This document shows positions 52,023-62,731 of a stretch of DNA of 64,000 nucleotides, in pieces. Below the pieces are notes generated by a model. That model saw nothing but the letters and a program-made list of their open reading frames with translations. It was not told the origin of the DNA and did not search any database. The position numbers and the translations under genes were made by a program. The stretch's first letter is position 1. Each line of letters starts with the position of its first letter. The stretch spans positions 18,008,484 to 18,072,483 of the forward strand of contig NC_135550.1 in NCBI RefSeq assembly GCF_964340395.1, read 5' to 3'. Source of the stretch: Glandiceps talaboti (Eukaryota > Hemichordata > Enteropneusta > Spengelidae).

Positions 52023-52988
52023 ATGATTTTGGTGTTAGACCACTATTACAAATCCTTTGTATCGATCACCATGTCTTTGACTCTCTAACGTTTATGTCCT
52101 CAAAGTAAGATTAGAGCCATATCTGAATTTTCAACAATTGCCACACCAAGACATCAGACAATCTGTGTATGGGTACTGCTCTAGTTTTTAAGACCCTATG
52201 AACACACTTCATGTAATCAAGATGCAGTTACTATGTATTGAATATTTTCCTGCTGTTGTTCAAGTCTGCCTCAAATTTATGTTACTTGCCAATAACTGTA
52301 CTTAAATAGAGCAAAGGAACATTGATGTCACGTTTTCTGTCCATAATGTGTCATGTTTATGTACATACGAAAAATGACTTTTTGCAATAATTCTAATGTA
52401 AAATGTAATAGGCACTGAACTTGAATTTGGGAGGGGGGATTTTTTTTTCTTAATTTTGCTTGAATTATTCCTTTTTTAAGTCGGACACGATGAATGTTGC
52501 TGGCCAACAGAAGCTATAATTCAAGTTGATATTACAACATACATGAATGTGAGAACAGTCATGTACAAGTCTTTCAGGTTTTTAACAACCAAACATTTGC
52601 ATATTGACGATATCTGGTGCTGAATAATGGACTCTTTATCTGACAATCGTTGTGGAGTTCACACAGTCTATCATAAAACAGTATTAGTTGGACTCCTGTC
52701 AGTCTAAATGTCTTTTCTATTGTGATAGTATTTCTCAGTGACAAAAGATTGCTCAAAAACAAAGCACCTCTGTTGTGAACACATGATCACATAACCACAA
52801 CTCACCCTGGTGTCAAGTGTGTGTGGCATAAGCATAAACTCCAGGCCCCTTTCGTGAATAGTTAGGGACATTGCAGCATGAAATGGGTTCGGTCTTCTCC
52901 AATGTGATTAAATCTGGCGTAGTGAATACTGCTTGATTTCTTTATTTACCTCTTTTCCATTTGTTAATCAAGGGGGGGGGGGGTTGCT

Positions 52989-53035
52989 TTTTTGTTCCAG
53001 GAGTGATCGCTGCCTTCGGCTATCGCTCCTGGAAC
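52989..53035 (+). ncRNA. Strong hairpin in presumed SAMD4 3'UTR
   Basis: gttccaggagtgatcgctgc followed by cttcggctatcgctcctgga and ac folds into a stem of 19 positions (16 Watson-Crick pairs, two G-U pairs, one C-U mismatch) with a CCTT loop; flanking T and A runs extend it by about four pairs. A weaker related copy (gctccaggtgtgatcactcc) follows at 53065-53090, and both are followed by acaaaattgaaaacaaacaa. It is too short for a typical animal miRNA precursor. The loop is not the CNGG loop that Smaug binds. Confidence 0.5.
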
Positions 53036-53220
53036 AAAATTGAAAACAAACAAGATTTTGGTTGCTCCAGGTGTGATCACTCCCAGCACAACAAAATTGA
53101 AAACAAACAACAGTAAATGAATGGAACAGAGGTAAATAAGGAAAATGGGCCATATTCACCACATCAGATTTTAATCAGATTGTACCTTTGCAAGTGATAA
53201 TGCAGCTTGGATGGAAATAG

Positions 53221-53233
53221 CCCCCTCTAGTGG
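53221..53233 (-). promoter_or_regulatory. CTCF-like site
   Basis: Minus strand CCACTAGAGGGGG, a close match to the bilaterian CTCF core CCASYAGRKGGCRS. Single site, binding unproven. Confidence 0.35.
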
Positions 53234-53565
53234 CTAAGGGGTGGAAACTTTAAAAGCTACCACTAATTCCCAATTTCATATGAACACCATTGATATGTTA
53301 TCAACTCAAGCTACATGACACTGTTCCACCTATCGGTTAGTTTTCAGCTGTGACTTAGGGATGTGTTGCTTTAGTCATTGCTATATCAGGGCACACAACT
53401 TATTCAGTGTGTACAAGAGAAAGTTTTGAGACAAACACAGTTGATGGTCTACAGGCCAGTATTCTAATCAAATCAAAATCACCCCGTATAAACTGCCATA
53501 AGTTAGTCTCATGACTTACTTTGAACCCAAAGTGTCAATCACACATTTTGTAAACATGATAATTA

Positions 53566-53567
53566 TA

Positions 53568-53602
<35 letters not shown>
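53566..53602. repeat. (ATT)n microsatellite
   Basis: About 12 TTA/ATT repeats. Simple sequence. Confidence 0.95.
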
Positions 53603-54909
53603 CTTGTGACGAATTGTTTTGAATTCTGTCACAAATCACTTGATTTCTTATCTATTCTATTATGCTTCTACTGATAAGATTGTAAGGTACAGATAAAAGT
53701 GAAAACTCACTTTTTGTTTCTTTGGGTTTTCTTCCCAATCTACAAAGAAATGTAGGGGAGGGAATAGTTAGTCCGCGAACAGACATTGCGGAACAGTTGC
53801 TGGAGGCTAAATGAAAAAAGCTTGGTTGGCACTGTTTCCACATTACTGCAGCCTTTTTAAGAGTGAAGTGCCTTACAATAGTCGACAGTGTAGTCAAGAG
53901 CATTGCTTTGACATGGCTCAGTTCTAGCAGTAAGGACACACATATATAATAACATATTCAGCAAAAATAAGATAACAAGTTATTTTTCTTATGTTAACAT
54001 TCAAAAATATGTACTGAATGCCTCACAGAGAGGACAAAAGCAGTGTTATATCGCATTACATGATGGTGAGTGACCGCAAAGTACAGGAAACTTGTCAAAA
54101 ATATTTTTTCATGCTCTTGCAATATTGGGAAATTGCTAGAATTTCGGAAAAGGAAGTTTTATTGATTACTTTGTAATGTTGAGCAGTCTTTTTTAAGACT
54201 AAATGCCTTTGTGGAAGAGTTGTTTGTAGAGTTAGTATTGCTGATATCTAAGACGTCATAATTTGAAATATTATGGGACAAGGAAAGCAACTTCTAAAGC
54301 TTGAAAGTAACTTAATTCATTATTCATATAATTTGACATGGTTGCCATGGTAACTTGGGAACGATTGCTAGAATTTTTCTTGCAGAATAAATGTTTCTTG
54401 TACATTCCTCTGAGAGGAATAACATTTTTTTTTTGTATCCAGGGAGCCAGTTGGCAGTTGGACCCTTACAACATTACCTTATCATGACTATAATAATCGC
54501 TTGGCTTTGAAGCCTTTATTGACCACTTATCTTCAACACCTTATATATATAATTGTGATATTTTTTTTTTCCAGTTGTATTACTGAAATGAAACGTGTCA
54601 AAGTTGATAACACAGTTTTCAATATGAAATGTCTTTTGATGCTTATGTTACAAGTGTTGTTGTGAATGTCAAAGTGCCAAGTCTGTAGAAACTGCCTTGT
54701 CAATTTTTATTTTGTATCAAGGAAATCACACCTTGTTTAAGTGTTCATGTCAAGTCAAGCCAAAATGCCAGTGAACTTGTACAACTGTCACTTTTTTGTA
54801 CACTTGTATATCCCAACAAATAAGTTATTTTCAGTGAACTACAAGACTCTTGAGTGTATGCCATCCATTAGTACTTCGTGCACCAAGTGTTATTGAACAT
54901 GATGAAGTC

Positions 54910-54918
54910 CAATTAAAG
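54910..54918 (+). terminator. Candidate SAMD4 polyadenylation signal (ATTAAA)
   Basis: ATTAAA in aattaaagctg, followed by a CT/A stretch and then a GT-rich stretch (gtatgtttgtat), the usual order of signal, cleavage site and downstream element. It lies 4.8 kb after the stop codon. Nearer AATAAA hexamers exist, so this is only one candidate. Confidence 0.3.
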
Positions 54919-54959
54919 CTGTAATTCTCTGTTTAAAAGTATGTTTGTATCAGACAGTA

Positions 54960-55690
54960 CTGTATAGTTGATATGTCATCATGTAGAACATGTAGAATCT
55001 GTGTTTTACAGTACTGTAACACAACATAGAACATGTCATCAAACACATGTAGAATCTGTATATGTTTTACAGTACTGTAACACAACATAGAACATGTCAT
55101 CAAACACATGTAGAATCTGTATATGTTTTACAGTACTGTAACACAACATAGAACATGTCATCAAACACATGTAGAATCTGTATATGTTTTACAGTACTGT
55201 AACACAACATAGAACATGGCATCAAACACATAGAATGTGGCCATGTTTTACAGTTCTGTAACAACATAGAACACATCAAACATGTTGAATCTGTCCATGT
55301 TTTACAGTACTGTAACACAACATAGAACATGTCATCAAACACATGTAGAATCTGTATATGTTTTACAGTACTGTAACACAACATAGAACATGTCATCAAA
55401 CACATGTAGAATCTGTATATGTTTTACAGTACTGTAACACAACATAGAACATGTCATCAAACACATGTAGAATCTTCATTTCACAGTACTGTGACACAAC
55501 ATAGAACATGCCATTGAACATATGAAGAATCTTCATGTTTTACAGTACTGTAACAATGTATAATGTGTCACCGAACCTGTAGAATCTGTCCATGTTTTAC
55601 AGTACTGTAACACAACATAGAGCATGGCATCAAACACATTTAGAATCTGGCCATGTTTTACAGTACTGTAACACAATATATGGTATGCCA
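54960..55690. repeat. 61-bp minisatellite downstream of SAMD4 (about 12 copies)
   Basis: Unit of about 61 bp built on agtactgtaacacaacatag, then aacatgtcatcaaacacatg, then tagaatctgtatatgtttta. Each good copy contains the perfect 14-bp palindrome TTACAGTACTGTAA. Copies in the middle (55,080-55,200 and 55,320-55,440) are nearly identical, those toward the right end are diverged and shortened, which suggests recent homogenisation of the core. A 101-codon minus-strand open frame across it (55100-55405) is repeat-derived. Confidence 0.95.
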
Positions 55691-57857
55691 ATGAACACAT
55701 GAATTAGTTAATTTACATTTTTCCTTCTGTTTACATATGATATATATGTACTGTCACCTTGCTTTATTCCTGTTGTGTACATCATTCGTTTACAGTTAGT
55801 TGTCACATTGATCATTTCATTGTTTTGTGAGTAACATGGCAAACCTAATAGTACAAGCATGTACGGGTTATCTGTTTCAACCAATTTATCACTAAATCAG
55901 CACCTTTGTTACATCCTGTTTAGTGTAGAAGTTAGCAAAATAAAAACGTTGGTTCATCTCCACATTGAGCATTCAAGTCCATTCAGCAGTACTTTTAGTT
56001 TAGTGCTATGAGTCCACACTTGTTCCCAGTTCTTGTCTGCAAACAATGCTGTAATCGTGCAACAAAAAAGTTAAGGCCTTGTTTTACTTTACATGTAAGT
56101 AAAAGAAACGACAGTAATTTTTGTCAAAACATGCCCAAGTTTAAACTATCAATTTTGCATCATGTGACATATTTACAAATTCCCCAAGTATAACTGTAAT
56201 ATAGAGAACAAATTTCCATATTAAGTGAAAGGTTTTAGTTTTAACCTCCACTTGCCTATTTGAAACTCAAAGTGAACAAAATAATTTTTGACTAGACCAG
56301 ACTGCCAAAGATTTTCTCAGTCAAATTCCTTGAAATTTTGTTGTAGTTAGCCTACCACAGCATAAGTAGGTGTAGGTGAAATGAACACCACGCTTGCATT
56401 GATGTTATCAACTTTCATTTTACAACCCAACACTTATAGTTTTAAATACAGAATAATGATTAACAGTTGAAAATCAAAGATATGTTGACATGTTGCAAAT
56501 ATTTCTCTAAAGTTGCAGTTGACAGTTTATGTGAACCAGATTTGGACAGGCTGATTTCATATAGTTCTGACATGTTCATTTCTTCCAATCCAGCTAACTT
56601 AAATAACCACCTACCTTGTGGTATGCAGCAGTTTGCTCAACTATCTAACTTTGAAGACAAATCATGGTTACTTTTATTTTTAAAATTGACATTTAAATTA
56701 TAGTTTTAATGAACAATGTTCTCGTGGTGGGGGGGGGGTTGATTTTCATGACATGAGTAAGTTTGCAATTATCAATTTGGTGAAAATAAAAACTGTGTCT
56801 TCAGTTACTTGGTAACAGCACACACTACGAATTACAAACCAAAATGCCTGAATTATTAAAGACAAACAATGAAATATCGTGGTACTACATATACATTATG
56901 AAACAAGACGATGTTACTTTTCTTTGTCAGCTTTCAGTGCGTATATTAGTCATCATAACGTTTCTCTCGCCCCGTCCTTCAAAACATTTTGTGCAATGTA
57001 ATACTATCATTATCATTGTTGAAACAGTGAAACTTTGTCCACAATTTTTTTGGTTTTGTATTTTAACCCAGATGCATGGCTTTGCATATCTATCTGTAAG
57101 TAAATGTACACAGTGTTTATTTTTATGTTTAAATCCTTGACAAACACTTGACATTGATCAATATTCCTGAGTATCTGTACTTATCCATGTAACTACATTC
57201 AATGTTGTTTAAACGTTATTATTCTAATTCGAACACACACAAAAAACCTGGATGGATTCCTGTGTTGTACAAAAACCCACTTGAATATTTCAACAAGAAA
57301 ACAAAGTGGTACACAATGTTTTTGGTTTTCTTTTGTTTTTGTCCAATAAATATAACTACAGTTCAATAGCAAGTATATATTGTGGTGTGCTGAATTTTTC
57401 ATGCAAGACAAACACTCATGAGAAAGTCACATAGTCCCATTTACAATATTGTATAATGATACACAATCATGAATAGGTGTCCTGTGACGATATCGATACA
57501 GAACCCCCACCCCCCACCCCCACCATTCCTTCATTTAAGACACAGACTCAGTAATAAATCTCTCTTAGGATACATCTGATTGTTCATGGTATCATTTCGC
57601 TGAGAACAGCGGCCCCAGAGCAGACCCCCACACACACACACACACAAACAAACATCTCCTTTCAGACACAGATCTGATTGCGTTTTTTTGAGAACAGTAG
57701 ACTCAATAGTGTGATCAGAAATAAACAGATTTAATAAGATACACAGCTAACAAATGAACTCGAAGTCTTAGATTTGTCAGTGCCAAGCTACATAGTAAAT
57801 GTAGAAACGGATAACGGTTGGTGTGAAGTTAGACTGTAAGATGCCTTGTTGTGCTGC

Positions 57858-57935
57858 CCTCACCGGTCTGTTCTATCTATGAAAGTGGTTGACCGATGTG
57901 TGAGGGCGCCCCATCACCGTAACCATCAGACTAGT
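57858..57935 (+). repeat. Dispersed GC-rich repeat, copy 2
   Basis: Contains gaccgatgtgtgagggcgcc then ccatcacc, preceded by ccctcaccggtctgttctat. CCTCAC and CGGTC in the left part can pair with GACCG and GTGAGG in the right part, giving a hairpin. Possibly part of a SINE-like element; no clear tRNA A and B boxes seen. Confidence 0.7.
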
Positions 57936-58018
57936 GTGAAGTAAAATACATACTTTGTAGACTGGGTGTGCTGTTATCAAGTCAGTGCAAACAACAAAAG
58001 TAATCTTTGAAAATTATT

Positions 58019-58032
58019 CTCATTTATTGCAG
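58019..58032 (-). terminator. Candidate CGRRF1 polyadenylation signal (AATAAA)
   Basis: Minus-strand CTGCAATAAATGAG. It is one of several AATAAA hexamers (others near 59255, 59957 and inside one 50-bp repeat unit near 60570) found far downstream of the CGRRF1 stop. I see none in the first roughly 1.7 kb after the stop. Use cannot be decided from sequence. Confidence 0.2.
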
Positions 58033-58778
58033 TGATAACTAAGTATTTGCCATCGATATTGCACAAGAATGACATAAGATAACTATCTGCAGTAATGAAG
58101 TATAAAAACAGATTAAACTCAAAGAGTTCCAATTACAAGTACAAGTTGACAATTATATTTCTTTTGATTTTGAAATGAATATTACCAACTATGTTCAACT
58201 ATCATTTCTTCATCCTAATCAGATTTGAATACCCTCATAATGCTGCACAGCAATGAAAGTTTTAAATCATAAATAATCTATTTTATAAATAACGAATACA
58301 AAAGAAAGATACACACTAGATATAAATGAGTAATATTGCACAAACCCCTCCTTGGCCTTACATAATGTCATTGCACTTCATTGCATGTAATTTCTGTGTC
58401 TTGGCAATAATTGTAACTTTCTATAGCAAACTTGTCTGTGATAATGACAACTCTTTGAACTTCTGAAGTTAATGAGAAGTGGACTCTAATATGTAATACT
58501 GGATATTGTTCAGGAAAATATCGCATCATTCATCTGTGAAAAGTACAACAGACAAAACAACACACTACACCAAGTATAAAACTAACGATACCACAACCTC
58601 AATGTCACTGTTATAGTAACCATGGAGACAAACTAAGAATACAATACTGGTAATCTAGCAACATCTGTGTACACACTTTTCATTCAAAGTTAATTTTGAA
58701 AGAACTATAAGTGAGGGCACTGTTATAAGGAAAGATTGATTCCAATGCTCTATCACCGATCTATAATTCATCCCACTA

Positions 58779-58794
58779 CCACTAGATGGCGCTG
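58779..58794 (+). promoter_or_regulatory. CTCF-like site
   Basis: CCACTAGATGGCGCTG matches every position of the CTCF core CCASYAGRKGGCRS. Lies between the 3' ends of the two convergent genes, a place where an insulator would make sense (inference). Confidence 0.45.
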
Positions 58795-60277
58795 TTCATA
58801 ATGTAGACAGCAGATATTAGATAGATGCTATTGCATAGTTCAAACTACATCCCATATGGTAAAACTTCCAGTGTGTGACCATTACACATACAATACAATA
58901 TTATGCTACTTATACAACTGACACTTCTATCTAAAAATATATACATAATATATAACAGCCTCCATAAAATATCTAGAAGTATGTAAAAAAAAAAATAATT
59001 TTAAGTTAAATATCCTATACATACACATATCTTTATCAGATACCAATTACATGTAATGTAACGGAAAATATATTTAAAAGCATTCAGTACGTGTATAATA
59101 TTATATCATTGAAGGAAATATCAATGCATTCAATTGTGACACAAATTTTGAAGGTCTTTAGCCTCTAAGTATGTGTTGGGTCTTGTCTATATAACTGAGA
59201 ATCAATGTATGGTAACACTGCTTTCTGGCACACATCAAAACTGATGTTTACAAATATGGACTTTTTATTTAAAATTAAAATCAATTTTCACTGTGGAGTG
59301 ATGTAAACATCATTCCTGCAACTATGGATAAATATAATGCTACAGAACACATCTTGTGATTATAAGAAGGTAATCACACCACAATATGTCATATTCCAAT
59401 TACTCACTCTGCAGCCATTTTTCAATGAAGTGTCACAAGGGGACATCCTACATTAAGAAACACGAGGGCTAAAGCTTAGGTCATGAATGAACCACATAAA
59501 ATTACAAAAAACACAGTAAATAAAAATGCATAAAGATCGACCCGATGAGCAAGTTCTTTAAAATGATATCATTTCAAACAAACCAGCTGAACTTTTCTGA
59601 ATGGCTGAAAGTGCCATTGACTTTAGTTTTGAAATATTGAGAAATGACAATTTTTTCAAAGAAGTGCAAGTAGCCCCCACTTTCCGGTTTCCAAATAGCA
59701 CTCCTAGTGGCTGAATTATACAATCTTTTGTTTTTTCTTCTAACCTCAATATGGAATACAAAGGGAAACATTGCTACATGTAGCATTGGGTTATCAGTGT
59801 CATTTCACACTATATAATAGTACTTCTTCATCAAGTCGATCATCAAATATATACAGATATATAAATACTAAGAGTTAAACTGTCTGCACACTTCAACACA
59901 ATTCATAATATCAGCTGCAAAGTGTAATCTCAATGCATTATCCCTAATATTGCACTTTATTAAAATCTCTTTTAAGTTAGGTCAAAGTTCAAAAGGAACC
60001 AGTTCATGGTAAGTTTCATATCAAATTACCAAGATCCTCTTTTTTGTTTTCCTTCAGACAAACATCATGAAAACACCAAGGGGATTTCATGAAGTTTCTG
60101 TGAAACTGATTTAACTCGTGTGAAAAAACCATGTTAAATATTTCAGAGCAATTGTTGCATTTACTCCTGGTTTTGTATAGTTAATGAATTGTTTTTAAAA
60201 AGTGAGTATGTATCAGCCATCAATCTGGTAAGTACACTATGAAATTAGAAGTAGGTCAAGGAGACTGATTAAATATT

Positions 60278-61930
60278 GCATGGTTGGTACCAATACCATA
60301 TCCAGTATGTACAGACTGTATTCATTTGCATGGTTGGTACTAATACCATATCCAGTATGTACAGACTGTATTCATTTGCATGGTTGGTACCAATACCATA
60401 TCCAGTATGTACAGACTGTATTCATTTGCATGGTTGGTACCAATACCATATCCAGTATGTACAGACTGTATTCATTTGCATGGTTGGTACCAATACCATA
60501 TCCAGTATGTACAGACTGTATTCATTTGCATGGTTGGTACTAATACCATATACAGTATGTACAGACTGTATTTATTTGCATGGTTGGTACCAATACCACA
60601 TTCAGAATGTACAGACTGTATTCATTTGCATGGTTGGTACCAATACCACATTCAGAATGTATAGACTGTATTCATTTGCATGGTTGGTACCAATACCATA
60701 TACAGTATGTACAGACTGTATTCATTTGCATGGTTGGTACCAATACCATATCCAGTATGTACAGACTGTATTCATTTGCATGGTTGGTACCAATACCATA
60801 TCCAGTATGTACAGACTGTATTCATTTGCATGGTTGGTACCAATACCATATCCAGTATGTACAGACTGTATTCATTTGCATGGTTGGTACTAATACCATA
60901 TACAGTATGTACAGACTGTATTCATTTGCATGGTTGGTACCAATACCATATCCAGTATGTACAGACTGTATTCATTTGCATGGTTGGTACCAATACCATA
61001 TACAGTATGTACAGACTGTATTCATTTGCATGGTTGGTACTAATACCATATCCAGAATGTACAGACTGTATTCATTTGCATGGTTGGTACCAATACCATA
61101 TACAGTATGTACAGACTGTATTCATTTGCATGGTTGGTACTAATACCATATACAGTATGTACAGACTGTATTCATTTGCATGGTTGGTACCAATACCATA
61201 TCCAGTATGTACAGACTGTATTCATTTGCATGGTTGGTACTAATACCATATACAGTATGTACAGACTGTATTCATTTGCATGGTTGGTACCAATACCACA
61301 TTCAGAATGTATAGACTGTATTCATTTGCATGGTTGGTACCAATACCATATCCAGTATGTACAGACTGTATTCATTTGCATGGTTGGTACCAATACCATA
61401 TCCAGTATGTACAGACTGTATTCATTTGCATGGTTGGTACCAATACCATATCCAGTATGTACAGACTGTATTCATTTGCATGGTTGGTACTAATACCATA
61501 TACAGTATGTACAGACTGTATTCATTTGCATGGTTGGTACCAATACCATATACAGTATGTACAGACTGTATTCATTTGCATGGTTGGTACTAATACCATA
61601 TCCAGAATGTACAGACTGTATTCATTTGCATGGTTGGTACCAATACCATATACAGTATGTACAGACTGTATTCATTTGCATGGTTGGTACTAATACCATA
61701 TACAGTATGTACAGACTGTATTCATTTGCATGGTTGGTACCAATACCATATCCAGTATGTACAGACTGTATTCATTTGCATGGTTGGTACTAATACCATA
61801 TACAGTATGTACAGACTGTATTCATTTGCATGGTTGGTACCAATACCACATTCAGAATGTATAGACTGTATTCATTTGCATGGTTGGTACCAATACCATA
61901 TCCAGAATGTACAGACTGTATTCATCTGTA
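60278..61930. repeat. 50-bp minisatellite with higher-order structure (about 33 copies)
   Basis: Exact 50-bp period from 60278 to about 61927. Each unit begins gcatggttggtac; most contain the palindrome TTGGTACCAA, and units with TAATACC lose it. Unit classes are tccagt, tacagt, tccaga and the rare cacattcagaatgta. The unit has no stop on the + strand in any frame, so many nested open frames appear here (for example 60276-60893); these are artefacts of composition. On the minus strand this may be CGRRF1 3'UTR, since no earlier AATAAA is obvious after the CGRRF1 stop. Confidence 0.97.
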
Positions 61931-62084
61931 AAGTCTATTATGAAGTTTACAGTTTGCTCTGTTCAAACTGGTCACATTCTCCCCCGAATGGCTAAATTTG
62001 AAACTCTACTTGTGACATTTCTTTACCATTCTAACTCTATATATGGATGCTACAATGTATGTCATCTCAACCCTGACCCCCTTC

Positions 62085-62400
62085 TTCAACATTTCACATA
62101 CCCTTCCTGGGTATGTCACTATGGTTATCATAGTAACAATCTGTTCAGCATATGCCCTTCTGAGCTATATCACTATGTCAACCCCAACAATTTGTTCTAT
62201 ATACTTGTCCTTCCAGGCTATCTCACTGTGTCAGCCCTAACCATCAGTGCAGTAAATGCCCTTCTAGACTTTCTCGCTGTGCAAGCCTCCTTCCAAGCTA
62301 TCTCACTGTGTCAGCCCTAACCATCAATCCTGCAAATGCACTTCTAGACTTTCTCACTGTGTAAGCCCTAACCACCTGTTCAGCCTTTCACATGCCCTTT
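62085..62400. repeat. Degenerate tandem repeat of about 55-bp units spanning the CGRRF1 stop codon
   Basis: About six diverged units on the + strand, each with the pattern ccttctagactttctcactg, then tgt(a/c)agccctaacca, then a cagc/gcaaatgc segment. The most exon-proximal complete unit contains the reverse complement of the last CGRRF1 codons and the stop at 62354; diverged copies extend about 270 bp into the 3'UTR. One internal unit is shortened near 62285. Confidence 0.75.
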
Positions 62401-62731
62401 CAAACTTTGCCATCCAACTCAGCATTTCCTCTTCACTGTCCAAGTCATCCATGTCATCATATTCATCAAACGTTTGATTTCCATGCATATAAAAGAAGGA
62501 TTGAATTGGTCCCCTACACATGGGACACTTGTCAAGCAATGGAAAGCAGTGATCACAGACACAAGCATGTCTACATGGTAGTAAGACTCTAGAGATTGAT
62601 GCATTCTGACACACAGTGCAGTCTCTGGCTCCTGCAGGCAAGTCTTCAGTCTCAAGCTCTGCAAATATATTAGGATCCAGTGTCTCTGCTGATGTGGAGT
62701 CTTCAGATTGTTCAGTCGACACAAAAAATTT
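62354..62731 (-). CDS. CGRRF1: CGRRF1 orthologue, terminal exon with C-terminal RING finger
   Basis: Minus-strand exon after acceptor ttttttcag, phase 0, 125 codons plus TGA. Residues 38-72 form a cIAP-type C3HC4 RING: Cys38, Cys41, Cys53, His55, Cys59, Cys62, Cys69, Cys72. The string DCTVCQNASISRVLLPCRHA aligns with human CGRRF1 DCVVCQNGTVNWVLLPCRHT. CGRRF1 is an ER-associated RING protein with E3 ubiquitin-ligase-like features (family knowledge). After the RING there is an unusual 50-residue tail: an acidic run (DEYDDMDDLDSEEE) and then a probable amphipathic helix (MLSWMAKFERACERLNRWLG). Human has only a short Lys/Gln-rich tail there. The last codons and stop lie in a degenerate tandem repeat. 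Confidence 0.9.
   Translation of the reverse strand, partial: KFFVSTEQSEDSTSAETLDPNIFAELETEDLPAGARDCTVCQNASISRVLLPCRHACVCDHCFPLLDKCPMCRGPIQSFFYMHGNQTFDEYDDMDDLDSEEEMLSWMAKFERACERLNRWLGLTQ

Larger units (their letters stand above)
50085..54930 (+). other. SAMD4: Probable SAMD4 3'UTR and downstream flank
   Basis: No coding potential is seen. The stretch is U/A-rich on the + strand with many short A and T runs, as expected for a long 3'UTR of a regulatory gene. Possible poly(A) signals are AATAAA in aataaaaac near 50331, near 54386, and ATTAAA near 54913; the last is followed by a GT-rich stretch. Which is used cannot be decided from sequence. It contains a degenerate repeat at 51.75-52.02 kb and a strong hairpin at 52.99 kb, listed separately. 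Confidence 0.45.
55691..60277. other. Intergenic or CGRRF1 3'UTR sequence
   Basis: No coding seen on either strand. It includes a C-rich tract at 57505-57530 (G-rich on the minus strand), the dispersed GC-rich repeat at 57.9 kb, a (CA)n at 57631-57647 and a CTCF-like site at 58.78 kb. The part closest to CGRRF1 could be its 3'UTR. Confidence 0.5.

Noticed and set aside
52989-53035. Hairpin as a Smaug recognition element in its own mRNA
   Set aside because: The loop is CCTT, not CNGG, so autoregulation through this hairpin is not supported.
53652-53939. 95-codon minus-strand open frame with Cys and His residues
   Set aside because: No recognisable domain, no splice support and normal AT-rich background; probably chance.
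60276-61995. Long + strand open frames (up to 205 codons) with MVGTNTI repeats
   Set aside because: They arise because a 50-bp unit without stops is repeated; they occur nested in multiple frames, period 50 is not a multiple of three, and no splice or start context supports a gene.
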